A DNA stretch of 64,000 nt, taken from positions 1 through 64,000 of the forward strand of contig NZ_WNJL01000040.1 of NCBI RefSeq assembly GCF_010378095.1, written 5' to 3'. The notes beneath the pieces are model-generated. The model was not told the DNA's origin. It did not search any database and saw nothing but the letters and a program-made list of their open reading frames with translations. Origin of the DNA: Acidithiobacillus ferrianus (lineage in GTDB: Bacteria > Pseudomonadota > Gammaproteobacteria > Acidithiobacillales > Acidithiobacillaceae). Positions 41,731-51,511 of this stretch are shown here, piece after piece. How positions within the stretch are numbered: position 1 is the first letter of the stretch; every line of letters begins with the position of its first letter. Position numbers and translations under genes: made by a program.

Positions 41731-44457
41731 TTAGCTGCCTTCATCTTGAGCGATCCCGTCTTCGCGAGGTGACGCGGTGAACAGTAAAAGCAGCGCCGGA
41801 AGTACAATCAAGATGCACAGCAGCACAATGGCCAACGCGAGGCTCAGCGCTTCGCCCAGGCTGGCCATGCCGGGATCGCGGGAAATGGCCATGCTTCCGA
41901 AGGCACTGAGGGTGGTCAACCCGCTGAAAAAGACCGCCATCGGTGTGGAGGTGGCGAGCAAATGGGCCACGTCCACCCCATTCCGCCACCGCATGACCAG
42001 GTAGATGGCGAAAGCCACACCAAGGCCGATGAGCAGCGGCAAGGCAATGATATTGCCCAAATTAAAGCTCAATCCAAGCAGACGCATGGCCGCCACGGTA
42101 AACAACGCCGCCAGCAGCAGCGGGATCATGATGATCGCGACATCCCGATAACGGCGCAAGGCCAGCAACAGCAGCAAGCTGATGGCCGCGAGCGCGATGA
42201 AGGTGGCTTCCTGGAAGGCGCCGAGCACTGCCTCGCCACCTTCGACCAGCATCACCGGCGTCCCCACGGCATTGGGCGCCACCTTCAGGACACTGCGCAC
42301 AAAAGTCGTCATGGCCTGATTGCTGCTCAGGTTGGCCCTGGGAAATATCTCCACGCGCGCCGCCCCTGATGCGGTCAGGTAACGCGCCCTGAGGGATTGC
42401 GGCAGGTTCTGCAGGGTCACCGGCGCTGCCGACAATGCCATTCCGAGACGCCGCAACTCGCCGGGCAGCGTTCCCATCACCCGTTGCTGGAGGGCCGCGA
42501 TCGCTGCGGGGTCGGCGCCACTTTTCGCCAGAAACTGTTCCAGATGCCGGGCCAATGCGACGGCCGCCTCCCCGTCGCGGGTATGTTGGCCCTCCTTCTG
42601 CGCCAGCGCCAGCAACTTCTTGACCAGCTCCGCCAAATGGGCCGTGGTATCCGGTGCCGGCGGCTGCAAACCGACCGGCATCAGCAGCGAAAAAGGCGGG
42701 ACCAGAATCTGAAGATTCTGCAGAACGGCCAACTTCTCTGACTGATGTGCCGGGATGTAGCTCGAAACAGTCAAGGCACGCGCCACCGTGGGCAGCGCTT
42801 CGACGCGGGCCGCCAAGGCCTGTGCCGAGGCGACATCCGGGGTGAGCACTTCCATACGATAGGGGGCCGTCTGCGGATCAGCAAGGAGCTTCTCGAAAAC
42901 CTGCACGCCTTCGGAGTGATGGTCGATCATGTGCAGCGGGTTAAAATCAAAGGACGTGCGCAACGCCACCGGAATGGCGGCCAACGCCAGCAACAGGACC
43001 CCTCCGAGCACGAAATAGGCATAGCGGTGGATCGGATGACGCACCAACGTGGGAATATACCGCAGATGGGGATAGGACGTGGGTTTTGCCGCCGTGAGCG
43101 CCATGGGCCAAAGGGTGAGAAAAGCGGGCAGAAAGGTCAGGGTCAACAGGAGGGCGATCAGCATGCTGGTACCAGAAATCAATCCGAGATCGACAATGCC
43201 CGCATAGCTGGTGGGCACGAAAGCATAAAAACTGAGCGCCGCAGCCAGCGCGGCGAGACTGAGGGCACCGCCCATGCCGCGCGTCACCCGGTGCATGGCC
43301 TGCCGATGCGCGGCGCCATTGAACAACTCTTCCCGGTAACGCAGGCAGTACTGAATGCCGAAATCCACACCCAGGCCAATGAACAGAATGGCGAAAGCCA
43401 CAGAAATGAGATTGAAGGGACCAATAAAAAAGAGCGCCCAGGCCGTGCTCAGAATCATCCCGACGATCAACCCGGCCAATACACCGAAGACCAGGCGCAA
43501 TGAGCGTAGGGCGATGACCAGTAGAACGATCTCCAGACCAAGGGTCAGCACGAGGGAAATAGTCGCGCCTTGACTCACCGTTTTCATCTGCTCGGCATCC
43601 AGCACTGCGCCACCGGTGACGCCCACACGCAGGCCATGTGCCGCATCCAGATGCAGAGCCGTCAGGCCGGAGCGCAAGGTGCGCAAAGCCGCGGCGGCGG
43701 GCTCCAGAGACTGATAATCGAGAGTCGGCTGAATAATGACGAAACGCTGCGCCGGCCCCATTTTAGCGAGGCTGCCCCCCATGAGATCGTTCCACGGGAT
43801 CTCATACGGCTTGTTTTGCATCTGCGCCATCACCGCCTGATCCACCGCCGAAAAAATATCTGTCAATCCGGACAGGTGCATGCCATTCGTCAGGCGCTGT
43901 CCGATAGCCATCGACAAGATGTCGCTGAGCCCGTTCAGGCTGGGATCGGTGGAAAGCCTGGCAATGAACGGCTGCGCGTCAGTCACCCGATTGGCGAAGT
44001 TTCGTACCTCTTTTCTGGACAGATAGAGAATCCCGTTGCGCTGAAAAAATGCGCCGCCGCCCGGCACATAAACATCACGGAAGGCCTGCGGCCGGGTGCG
44101 CACCCAAGCGCTCAGGCGATCGACCGCGAGGTCCGTAAGGTTTCGGTTATCCCCCTGCAAAACGACCACGATGGTGTTTTTGTCTTGCGGAAAAGCCTTC
44201 TGATAGGCCATTTCACGCTGCTGAAAGGGCAAGTCGCGCGACAAGGCATGGCTGGTATCGGTATCGATGGAAAAATGTCCAACGGCATAGATCAACGCCA
44301 GAAGCGTCACCAGTAGAATGGTCGCGAACATCCAGGCGGCACGCCGCACCGCCAGGTCCACCAGTGCTGCCAAAGCCTGTGAGATGCGCACCCCAGTGTG
44401 CTGTAAAAAACGGTCAACGGACGGCAAAATCACCAAAAGTACCCTTCGCGATGCCAT
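41731..44457 (-). CDS. hpnN: Hopanoid RND transporter HpnN
   Basis: This is a 908-residue MMPL/RND-family protein. Each half has one helix, a large periplasmic loop and a five-helix block; the sterol-sensing-like helices include FNLISVAFAILFIGLGVDFGIQYCLRYREE and, in the second half, LIGLGVAFAIYLVMRWRNG. HpnN is needed in Rhodopseudomonas to carry hopanoids to the outer membrane. The ATG at 44457 overlaps hpnK by 44 bases; a GTG at 44391 would remove the overlap but AAGGA before the ATG favours it. Confidence 0.92.
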   Translation of the reverse strand: MASRRVLLVILPSVDRFLQHTGVRISQALAALVDLAVRRAAWMFATILLVTLLALIYAVGHFSIDTDTSHALSRDLPFQQREMAYQKAFPQDKNTIVVVLQGDNRNLTDLAVDRLSAWVRTRPQAFRDVYVPGGGAFFQRNGILYLSRKEVRNFANRVTDAQPFIARLSTDPSLNGLSDILSMAIGQRLTNGMHLSGLTDIFSAVDQAVMAQMQNKPYEIPWNDLMGGSLAKMGPAQRFVIIQPTLDYQSLEPAAAALRTLRSGLTALHLDAAHGLRVGVTGGAVLDAEQMKTVSQGATISLVLTLGLEIVLLVIALRSLRLVFGVLAGLIVGMILSTAWALFFIGPFNLISVAFAILFIGLGVDFGIQYCLRYREELFNGAAHRQAMHRVTRGMGGALSLAALAAALSFYAFVPTSYAGIVDLGLISGTSMLIALLLTLTFLPAFLTLWPMALTAAKPTSYPHLRYIPTLVRHPIHRYAYFVLGGVLLLALAAIPVALRTSFDFNPLHMIDHHSEGVQVFEKLLADPQTAPYRMEVLTPDVASAQALAARVEALPTVARALTVSSYIPAHQSEKLAVLQNLQILVPPFSLLMPVGLQPPAPDTTAHLAELVKKLLALAQKEGQHTRDGEAAVALARHLEQFLAKSGADPAAIAALQQRVMGTLPGELRRLGMALSAAPVTLQNLPQSLRARYLTASGAARVEIFPRANLSSNQAMTTFVRSVLKVAPNAVGTPVMLVEGGEAVLGAFQEATFIALAAISLLLLLALRRYRDVAIIMIPLLLAALFTVAAMRLLGLSFNLGNIIALPLLIGLGVAFAIYLVMRWRNGVDVAHLLATSTPMAVFFSGLTTLSAFGSMAISRDPGMASLGEALSLALAIVLLCILIVLPALLLLFTASPREDGIAQDEGS

Positions 44458-45289
44458 GATCGCGCAAATAATCCTTTACCTTGGGGCTCATCAGTGCCAC
44501 CCACTCAGCGTGTGGCTCATACCCCGGCATCAGGGCATGCAACACCGGGGTCTGCACCGTGGCCGGATGGAAATAGATCTCTGTAACCCCTGCCGCGGGC
44601 AGGCAGTGCAACGCCTTGAGCAGGCGCGTTTCGTCCATATGACCCGTGGCATCCAGTCCATAAAGCAGATCATTGTGCATCAATCGGTGGCTATCCAGTT
44701 GACGACGCATACGCGCCAGCCAAGGACGCAGAAAGAGCGACCAGAATGCCGGCGCCAACCCCTGGGCACCGGCACAACGCGCCGCTTTCAGGGGTTCCCG
44801 AGGCAGGCGCACCGCGCGCAAGCCGAAATCCTTCCCGACGTCCATCATCAACTGGAGAATCGTGGGATGCAGGTGCAGATGCTTGTGGGCATTGGCATGA
44901 TCCAACACCAGGCCGGTACGCGCAAAGGCAGCAAACTGGGCACGGATTTCTGCCGCCAACTGTCTTCTGACCCCTGGTAAAAAGAAGTAACGGACACCAC
45001 GCAACCAGAGATCAGCGGCAAAACGCCCCTGCGCATCCACCAGATCGGGGATCTGTTCCGCCGGAAGGCATGGTGTCCCATCCACCAGCGTAAGGTGCAG
45101 GCCCACCCCCAGATCGGGAAGCGTTTTCGCGCGGGCCACGGCGTCCGCCGCCGCCGGGGCGGTCACCATCAGACTGGCCGCGGTCAGCACACCCTCGCGA
45201 TGCGCGGACTCCACCGCCTGATTGACCGCTTCATCCAAGCCAAAGTCGTCAGCGGTGAAGATGATCCGCCGGCCGTTCCCCTGCCCCAC
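44414..45289 (-). CDS. hpnK: Hopanoid-associated carbohydrate deacetylase HpnK (YdjC-like)
   Basis: A member of the YdjC/ChbG deacetylase family. The metal-binding pattern is visible: FTADDFGLDEAVN at the N-terminus, GVGLHLTLVDG, DHANAHKHLHLHP and a late HPA. HpnK removes the acetyl group from N-acetylglucosaminyl bacteriohopanetetrol made by HpnI. I place the start at a GTG directly after the hpnJ stop, which gives the usual short N-terminus; the frame is also open to a GTG at 45337 inside hpnJ. Confidence 0.88.
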   Translation of the reverse strand: MGQGNGRRIIFTADDFGLDEAVNQAVESAHREGVLTAASLMVTAPAAADAVARAKTLPDLGVGLHLTLVDGTPCLPAEQIPDLVDAQGRFAADLWLRGVRYFFLPGVRRQLAAEIRAQFAAFARTGLVLDHANAHKHLHLHPTILQLMMDVGKDFGLRAVRLPREPLKAARCAGAQGLAPAFWSLFLRPWLARMRRQLDSHRLMHNDLLYGLDATGHMDETRLLKALHCLPAAGVTEIYFHPATVQTPVLHALMPGYEPHAEWVALMSPKVKDYLRDHGIAKGTFGDFAVR

Positions 45290-45290
45290 C

Positions 45291-46718
45291 TCAACCGTGG
45301 CGTTGCCGCAAGAAGCGAACGAATTCCACCCCTTCACGCAGGCGGCGCTTCATCATCTGAGTGCTTTTCAGCATTTCACCGGTAATCTCGGCGATCTTGC
45401 CCGCGCGGAAATAGAAACGCTTATACATCAACTCCACCGAATCGAAGATTTCCGTGTGATTGAGGTGAGGATAACTCATGGGGCTGATCTGCACACCGCG
45501 GTCATTGACCAGGTGCGCCTCGTCCTCGTCCGTCAGCCAACCCTCCTGCTTGGCCTGGTTATACAGGAAAGTGCCTGGATAAGGTGCCGCCAGCGACACC
45601 TGAATGGTGTGCGGATTGATTTCTTTGGCAAAATGGATCGTTTTTTGAATGGTTTCTTTCGTTTCGCCTGGCAAACCGAGAATGAAGGTGCCATGAATCA
45701 CGATTCCGAGCTTGTGGCAGTCGGCGGTAAATTTACGCGCCGCCTCGATCTTGAGACCCTTCTTGATGTTGTTGAGAATCTGCTGGTCACCAGATTCATA
45801 ACCCACGAGCAACAGGCGCAGGCCATTCTCATGAAGGACTTTGAGGGTTTCATAGGGCACATTGGCCTTGGCGTTGCAGGACCAGGTCACGCCCAGCTTG
45901 CCGAGACCACGGGCAATCTCCTCGGCGCGCGGACGGTCGTCCGTGAAGGTGTCATCGTCAAAGAAAATCTCCTGCACCTGCGGAAAATTCTGCTGAATAT
46001 AGCGCACCTCGTCAATGACACTGGCCACTGAGCGGGTGCGATAACGGTGCCCGCCCACCGTCTGCGGCCACAGGCAGAAGGTGCACTGGGAACGGCAACC
46101 ACGCCCGGTGTAAAGAGAAACGTAGGGGTGCTTCAGGTAACCGATGAAGTAATCTTCGATGCGCAGATCCCGCTTGTACACTTCGGAGACAAAGGGCAAG
46201 GCATCCATGTCTTCGATCATGGCGCGATCCGGATTGTGCACGATCTGGCCGCTGCCGGAGCGATAGGTAATGCCGTCTATCTCATCGAAAGGCCGCCCCT
46301 CGGCGACTTCCGTGAGGGTATAGTCGAACTCTTCACGCGCGACGAAATCGACGGCGGTGGAGGCTTGCAGGGATTCCTCCGGCTCCACGGCCACCTTGGC
46401 ACCGACCATCCCGATCAGCATCTGCGGGTAACGCGCCTTCAGCAACTCCGCCATGCGCACGTCCGAGGGAAAGGAAGGCGTGCTGGTGTGGATGACACAT
46501 AGCGCATAGGCGGCTGCCACCTGCAGGGTCTCCTCCACGCTGACGTCCCCTGGAGGGGCGTCCAGCAGGCGGCTGCCGGGGATCATCGCAGCGGGCTGGG
46601 CCAGCCAGGTAGGGAACCAGAAAGAGCGAATTTCCCGCTTGGCCTGATAGCGCGAACCTGCACCACCGTCGAACCCCTCAAAAGAGGGGGCTTGCAAGAA
46701 AAGGGTCTTCATCGTCAT
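45291..46718 (-). CDS. hpnJ: B12-binding radical SAM protein HpnJ
   Basis: HpnJ (475 residues) has an N-terminal cobalamin-binding-type Rossmann domain (MTMKTLFLQAPSFEGFDGG, LLKARYPQMLIGMVG) and a radical SAM domain with CRSQCTFC preceded by SLYTGRG. It contracts the glucosamine ring to the cyclitol in cyclitol-ether hopanoids. It starts at the end of hpnI, with one shared base, and is followed by hpnK. Length and motifs are normal. Confidence 0.92.
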   Translation of the reverse strand: MTMKTLFLQAPSFEGFDGGAGSRYQAKREIRSFWFPTWLAQPAAMIPGSRLLDAPPGDVSVEETLQVAAAYALCVIHTSTPSFPSDVRMAELLKARYPQMLIGMVGAKVAVEPEESLQASTAVDFVAREEFDYTLTEVAEGRPFDEIDGITYRSGSGQIVHNPDRAMIEDMDALPFVSEVYKRDLRIEDYFIGYLKHPYVSLYTGRGCRSQCTFCLWPQTVGGHRYRTRSVASVIDEVRYIQQNFPQVQEIFFDDDTFTDDRPRAEEIARGLGKLGVTWSCNAKANVPYETLKVLHENGLRLLLVGYESGDQQILNNIKKGLKIEAARKFTADCHKLGIVIHGTFILGLPGETKETIQKTIHFAKEINPHTIQVSLAAPYPGTFLYNQAKQEGWLTDEDEAHLVNDRGVQISPMSYPHLNHTEIFDSVELMYKRFYFRAGKIAEITGEMLKSTQMMKRRLREGVEFVRFLRQRHG

Positions 46719-47932
46719 TATTCTGCTCCGTCATGGCCACCCATACGCCCGTCGGCGTCGATGGAAAAATGCGCCCCCCGCCAGGCGACCCGCCGCGCGA
46801 AAAGGGCATGAAACCAAATCCACAGGCCCAGAAAGTCTCCCAGCAGGGCCACTCCGAAAGAACCGCTTGCGCCGAGTTTGCGCACGATTTGCCTATGGTA
46901 CACGACGCGCCAGAGGAGAACCACACCCAGGGGCAACAAACCCCATGCACCCATCCCGGCGGCGAGTAGGCAAACCAGAGGCAGCGGATAGCTCAGAAAC
47001 GAAAAAGCATGGCCCGCCGGTTGCACGGAACGGGTAGTGCGCGACCAACGCAGGGCGTGCTGATAAAAAGACCGGAACCCCGCCTCTTGCACCACGGTAT
47101 CCGCCACGTAATCCGCAAGCACCGTCCGTTTGCCCAACGCGCGGCTGAAGGCACCGAGCCAATAATCATCGGCCAGATGATCCGCCAGCCGGGGTAGGCC
47201 GCCAAACGCGTCGAGCGTCGTGCGGAGGATCGCCATGGTGGCACCACCGCAAAAGATATTCGGGCCGAGACGGGCGGCCACCAGCACCGAAGGCAGGAAA
47301 AGACCGTTCACCTGGCTGGCCAGAACCTGCGACCAGAGCGTATCCGCGGGTCGCGCACGATAGAGACAGGTGACGACGCCCACTGCCGTATCCTGTAGAA
47401 GCGGAGCGATATGGCGCAGATAGTGAGGACCGACGACGATATCGGCGTCACTGATCACCAGGGCCGCATAACGGCACACCGCAAGTATCCCGGCCAGATT
47501 ATTGACCTTGGGGTTGCGGCCGATGCGAGTCGTGGTGCGGACCAGGCGCAGGGGCAGGGCCGGGAATTCCGCCTGTAAGCGCTCCACCACCGCGATCGCC
47601 GGATCCGTCGGGCTCTGCACACCGCAAACGAGCTCATACCGGGGGTATTCCTGCACGCAGAAGCTGCGCAAGGCATCGTACAGTTCTCCCGCGTCGCCAT
47701 GCAGCGGCTTGAGCAGACTGATTGCGGGTCCGGACGGTGCGGACTCCGCCAGCAGCGAAGGTTCAGCGTCCCGCAGTATGGGATGCCAGCGGGCAACGGC
47801 CCAGGAGGCCAGAACCGCATAGACCAGCGCCGCGAGAGACAACAACGCGGCCATACCGCCTACCCACCAAGACACGGATTGCCAGGACAAAACCAAATCG
47901 AACCTCAGAAATAATGGTGCGCGGCAAACCAC
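46718..47932 (-). CDS. hpnI: Hopanoid N-acetylglucosaminyltransferase HpnI
   Basis: A membrane glycosyltransferase of family 2, ceramide-glucosyltransferase type (up to 404 residues). An N-terminal helix is followed by SLLKPLHGDAGELYDAL, the nucleotide-sugar aspartates (ISDADIVVG), ADDYWLG and the QHALRW form of the Q/RxxRW motif; two or three helices close the protein. It adds GlcNAc to bacteriohopanetetrol. The listed start is a GTG inside hpnA; a TTG after the hpnA stop or the ATG at 47854 are alternatives. Confidence 0.88.
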   Translation of the reverse strand: MVCRAPLFLRFDLVLSWQSVSWWVGGMAALLSLAALVYAVLASWAVARWHPILRDAEPSLLAESAPSGPAISLLKPLHGDAGELYDALRSFCVQEYPRYELVCGVQSPTDPAIAVVERLQAEFPALPLRLVRTTTRIGRNPKVNNLAGILAVCRYAALVISDADIVVGPHYLRHIAPLLQDTAVGVVTCLYRARPADTLWSQVLASQVNGLFLPSVLVAARLGPNIFCGGATMAILRTTLDAFGGLPRLADHLADDYWLGAFSRALGKRTVLADYVADTVVQEAGFRSFYQHALRWSRTTRSVQPAGHAFSFLSYPLPLVCLLAAGMGAWGLLPLGVVLLWRVVYHRQIVRKLGASGSFGVALLGDFLGLWIWFHALFARRVAWRGAHFSIDADGRMGGHDGAE

Positions 47933-48894
47933 TGCACCGCATCCCGCAGCGCATCCTCCGCGGGGCGATGGGTATAATGCAGCGACTGCTCCGCCTTGGC
48001 GGAAGAAAAGTACATCTTGTGGGCCGCCATCCGCAGTTCATCCGTGGTGACCAGAGGGGTTCCCCTGCCACGTAACCGCGTCACCCCCTCCGCAGCCCAG
48101 GCCAGAGGGTACAGCAGGCGACGCGGGATGCGCAGCCATGGAGAGCGGTGTCCAGTAAGGCCGGCAATGCGGGTCAGAATCGCCGCCAGCGACAGATTAT
48201 CGCCTCCCAGAATATAGCGCTCCCCCACCTGGCCATCCGTAAACGCCAGCCAATGCCCCATCGCCACGTCATCCACGTGCACCACGTTGAGGCCGGTATC
48301 GACATAGGCGGGCATGCGCCCCGCCGCGGCGTCACGCACCATCCGTCCGGTGGGGGTCGGCTTGCGATCTGCCGGGCCGATGGGCGTCGAAGGGTTCACG
48401 ATGACGATGGGAGCCCCCTCCTCCCGGCACAGGGTGCGGAGAACCTCTTCGGCAATGAACTTGGAGCGTTTATAGTGACCAATCATGTCTTCCAGCCGGG
48501 ACGGCGCCGCCTCATCCGCCTCCCGCCCGTCCGCGTAATGGCCGAGCACGGCGACACTGCTCGTATAGACGATCCGCTCGACCCCGGCATCCAGCGCCGC
48601 CCGTACCAGGCGCTCACTGCCCCCCACATTGGCGGCGTACATGGCGCGGGGATCGGGTACCCAGAGACGATAATCCGCGGCGACATGAAAGAGCAGTTGG
48701 CAACCCGCCACCGCGCGATCCAGGGCCGGGCCATCCGTGAGGTCGCCGGTGACCCGTTCCACATCCAGGCCTTCCCAACCGCTCGGATCGACACCCTCGC
48801 GGGCCAGCACCCGCACGGCCACCCCCTCCTGCAACAGGCGACGCAGTACGGCGCCGCCGACAAAACCCGATGCCCCGGTGAGCAGGGCCTTCAT
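47905..48894 (-). CDS. hpnA: Hopanoid-associated sugar epimerase HpnA
   Basis: An extended short-chain dehydrogenase of 329 residues: NAD-binding LLTGASGFVGGAVLRRL, catalytic Ser/Thr in VYTSSVAVLG and YKRSK (Tyr-x3-Lys). HpnA occurs in most hopanoid clusters and is thought to act on the side-chain sugar, though the reaction is unsettled. The start at 48894 makes an ATGA overlap with the hpnG stop. The long upstream open frame overlies hpnG and is discarded. Confidence 0.9.
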   Translation of the reverse strand: MKALLTGASGFVGGAVLRRLLQEGVAVRVLAREGVDPSGWEGLDVERVTGDLTDGPALDRAVAGCQLLFHVAADYRLWVPDPRAMYAANVGGSERLVRAALDAGVERIVYTSSVAVLGHYADGREADEAAPSRLEDMIGHYKRSKFIAEEVLRTLCREEGAPIVIVNPSTPIGPADRKPTPTGRMVRDAAAGRMPAYVDTGLNVVHVDDVAMGHWLAFTDGQVGERYILGGDNLSLAAILTRIAGLTGHRSPWLRIPRRLLYPLAWAAEGVTRLRGRGTPLVTTDELRMAAHKMYFSSAKAEQSLHYTHRPAEDALRDAVQWFAAHHYF

Positions 48895-49598
48895 ACCGGC
48901 ATTCCCACGCCCAATGCCGGTGCGGCAGCCTGCAGGGTCTTCAGCGCGGCCCGCATCTGCCCGCCCAGCCGCAGCAGATCGCGCAGTTCGACGGGATGAC
49001 GCAGCAGGTCGCGCAGGAGCGCCATGACCTGCGGACGGCCATAGGCATCGACTCCCCCCGTGGCGCTCACCGGCAGCGATTGCGCGGCGGGGTCGACGAT
49101 GCTGCGGAGGACCACGAAAGGTTTCCCTGCCGCATGAGCGACCGCCGCAATCGCACCACTTTCCATATCGACCCCTTGCGCCGAGGCGTGCTCCAACCGG
49201 ATGGTCGATTTCGCCAGCGCCGTGGCGCAGGGAGTCACCACCGACAGGATTCCGCCGCCGTGAACCGGCATCGGCAGCGATTGCGCCAGCGCCTCCCGCC
49301 AATGCGCATGCACGGGCCATTCCTGGCGCTTCCAGAGCACTTCTTCAGGCAACAGCAAATCACCCGGCCGCAACGACCGCTCCAGCGCCCCCGCGGTACC
49401 CCAGGACACCAGGCCGTCAGCACCCGCTGCGATGAGCTGGCGGGCGGCGGCCGCTGCCCGCACCCACCCCATGCCGGAGATCCTCAGCAGCATCCGCGTG
49501 TCGATGGCAAGGACCGTATCATGGGACACCGGCCCGGGGTAAAGCGCGCGCGCCTCCGCGTCCAAGGCCACCACCACGCCTAATCGCGGTGGATGCAT
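48891..49598 (-). CDS. hpnG: Hopanoid phosphorylase HpnG (nucleosidase type)
   Basis: A 235-residue purine-nucleoside-phosphorylase-like enzyme that removes adenine from adenosylhopane to give ribosylhopane phosphate. Typical parts are VVVALDAEARAL, the SWGTAGAL nucleotide loop, GVDMESGAIAAVAHAAGKPFVVLRSIVDPA with the catalytic acidic residues. The start at 49598 overlaps the end of shc by 19 bases. HpnG acts directly after HpnH, which in this window sits 9 kb away in the same orientation. Confidence 0.9.
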   Translation of the reverse strand: MHPPRLGVVVALDAEARALYPGPVSHDTVLAIDTRMLLRISGMGWVRAAAAARQLIAAGADGLVSWGTAGALERSLRPGDLLLPEEVLWKRQEWPVHAHWREALAQSLPMPVHGGGILSVVTPCATALAKSTIRLEHASAQGVDMESGAIAAVAHAAGKPFVVLRSIVDPAAQSLPVSATGGVDAYGRPQVMALLRDLLRHPVELRDLLRLGGQMRAALKTLQAAAPALGVGMPV

Positions 49599-51511
49599 CC
49601 CAGATTCCGGTGGCGTGCCAAGGCCCAGAGGGGAAAATACAGACTGTAGCCATGGTAAATCAGATAGAAGACTTTGGGGAATCCCGGTGCGTTGAAGAAA
49701 GGGTCCCACCAGTGTCCGTTCTTTTCCTGATGCGCCTGCAGCCAGGTGATGCCGCGATGCAGGGCGGTGCTGTCCCGGTCCCCCGCCGCCATCAGGCCGA
49801 GGCAGGCCCAGGCCGTCTGCGCCGCCGTGGACGCCTGGCCGCAACCCGCCTGTCCGGGGTCTGCGTAAGAATCGTTGTTCTCTCCCCAGCCGCCGTCCTT
49901 TTGCTGCACCGCGCGCAGCCATGCGGCGGCGCGATCCATGGCCGGTTGCAGGGAGGTGTCCTTCAGTTCGGCGAGCGCCATGAGAACGGACCAGGTCCCA
50001 TAGATGTAATTGGTCCCCCAGCGTCCGAACCAAGCCCCCGACGGCTCCTGCTCACGCAACAGGTAAGCCACCGCGCGCCGCAACACATCGCGATCCCGTG
50101 GCCGCCCCAGATGCCCCAAAAAGGCCACCACGCGCCCGGTAACATCCGCCGTTGGCGGATCGAGCAGCGCCTTGTGGTCGGCAAAGGGAATTTCGTTGAG
50201 GTAGTAGCGGGTATTGTCCACATCATAGGCCGCGAAGCCACCATTGCTGGATTGCATGCCGGCCAGCCAGTTCGCCGCTTTTTCAATACTGTCCCGATCT
50301 TCCTCGCGGCGGGCTTTGGCCAACGCCCAGCCCACCGCCGCCGTGTCGTCCAGATCCGGGTAATAGGGATTGGCGTACTGGAAGGCCCAGCCACCGCCCG
50401 CGAGTTGTGGCCGTTGCTCCCGCCAGTCGCCGGGCTCTTGGCCGATTTGCCGGTCCTTCAACCATTGTATGCCCTTCTCTATGGCCGGAGTGACCTCTTC
50501 CTCCTGCTCCAGCAAAGCATGGAGCGCAAGACAGGTATCCCAGACGGGCGACACACAGGGCTGGCAGTAGGCGTCCGCGGCGCGTTCCACGACCAACTTG
50601 CGCAACGCCGCGCCGGTTTGTCGCCGGTAGGGATGGTCAGCCGGGTAACCCAGCAATTCCAGGGCTTCGTGGGCATTCACCATGGCTGGGAAAATCCCGT
50701 TGAGGCCATCCTCTCCATTGAGCCGTGCCGTGAACCAGGCTTCCGCCTTTCTCAGGGCGCGGTGACGGATTCTGGGGGGTATCCACGCTTCCATATGCCG
50801 CCAGAATCGATCCAGCAATAAAAAGAGGCGCGCCACGGTCCCCTGTCGGGCATGGCTCAAATAGTCCGAAATCTGCTCCGGAGGACGCCGGAACAACTCG
50901 CGGATATGCACCTGCAGCGGATTTTTGGCACGCGCCTTGAGACTGCACAGGATGAAGAGGGGCACCATGACCGTGCGCGACCACGACGCCACCTTGTAGA
51001 TGTGAAAGGGAAACCAGCGCGGCAAGAGCATGATTTCCACGGGAATGAAGGGTACGGCACGCCATGGCACCTGCTGGAAGAGGGCGAGGGTGATGCGGGT
51101 GAAGACATTCGCGCGCTCTGCCCCGCCATGCGCGAGAATGGTCTCACGGGCCCGCCGCATGTGCGGGAGATCCCGGTCATCTCCCGCCAGCTTCAGGGCG
51201 TAATAAGCCTTCACCGAGGCACTCAAGTCGAATCGACCGCCATAGTAGAGCGGCCATCCCCCGTGATCCGCCTGTTTGCCGCGCAGATACACCGCCATCT
51301 TGGCTTCCAGGCGAGGGTCGCGTTCATCCATATAATGCTGCATCAGGATATACTCGGCGGGAATGGTGCAATCCGCCTCAAACTCAAAGCACCAGTGTCC
51401 ATCCGCCGCCTGCATGCCCTCCAGGGCCGCGCGCGCGGCCGCCACGACCCGCTCCAGCGAGGAACGAAAAACGCCGGGGCCAGTACGCATCGGCTGTAAA
51501 ATGCGATTCAT
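49580..51511 (-). CDS. shc: Squalene-hopene cyclase
   Basis: Shc (643 residues) folds squalene into hopene/hopanol at the membrane face. The protonating DxDD motif is PDLDDTA (about residue 375). QW-type repeats occur along the alpha-barrels (GHWCFEFEADC, GGWPLYYGG, GGWAFQYANPYYPD, NGGFAAYDVDN, GAWFGRWGTNYIYGTWS, GGWGENNDSYAD, GHWWDPFFNAPGFPK). Length agrees with bacterial enzymes. The start overlaps the squalene synthase stop (ATGA), coupling substrate supply to cyclisation. Confidence 0.97.
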   Translation of the reverse strand: MNRILQPMRTGPGVFRSSLERVVAAARAALEGMQAADGHWCFEFEADCTIPAEYILMQHYMDERDPRLEAKMAVYLRGKQADHGGWPLYYGGRFDLSASVKAYYALKLAGDDRDLPHMRRARETILAHGGAERANVFTRITLALFQQVPWRAVPFIPVEIMLLPRWFPFHIYKVASWSRTVMVPLFILCSLKARAKNPLQVHIRELFRRPPEQISDYLSHARQGTVARLFLLLDRFWRHMEAWIPPRIRHRALRKAEAWFTARLNGEDGLNGIFPAMVNAHEALELLGYPADHPYRRQTGAALRKLVVERAADAYCQPCVSPVWDTCLALHALLEQEEEVTPAIEKGIQWLKDRQIGQEPGDWREQRPQLAGGGWAFQYANPYYPDLDDTAAVGWALAKARREEDRDSIEKAANWLAGMQSSNGGFAAYDVDNTRYYLNEIPFADHKALLDPPTADVTGRVVAFLGHLGRPRDRDVLRRAVAYLLREQEPSGAWFGRWGTNYIYGTWSVLMALAELKDTSLQPAMDRAAAWLRAVQQKDGGWGENNDSYADPGQAGCGQASTAAQTAWACLGLMAAGDRDSTALHRGITWLQAHQEKNGHWWDPFFNAPGFPKVFYLIYHGYSLYFPLWALARHRNLGCIHRD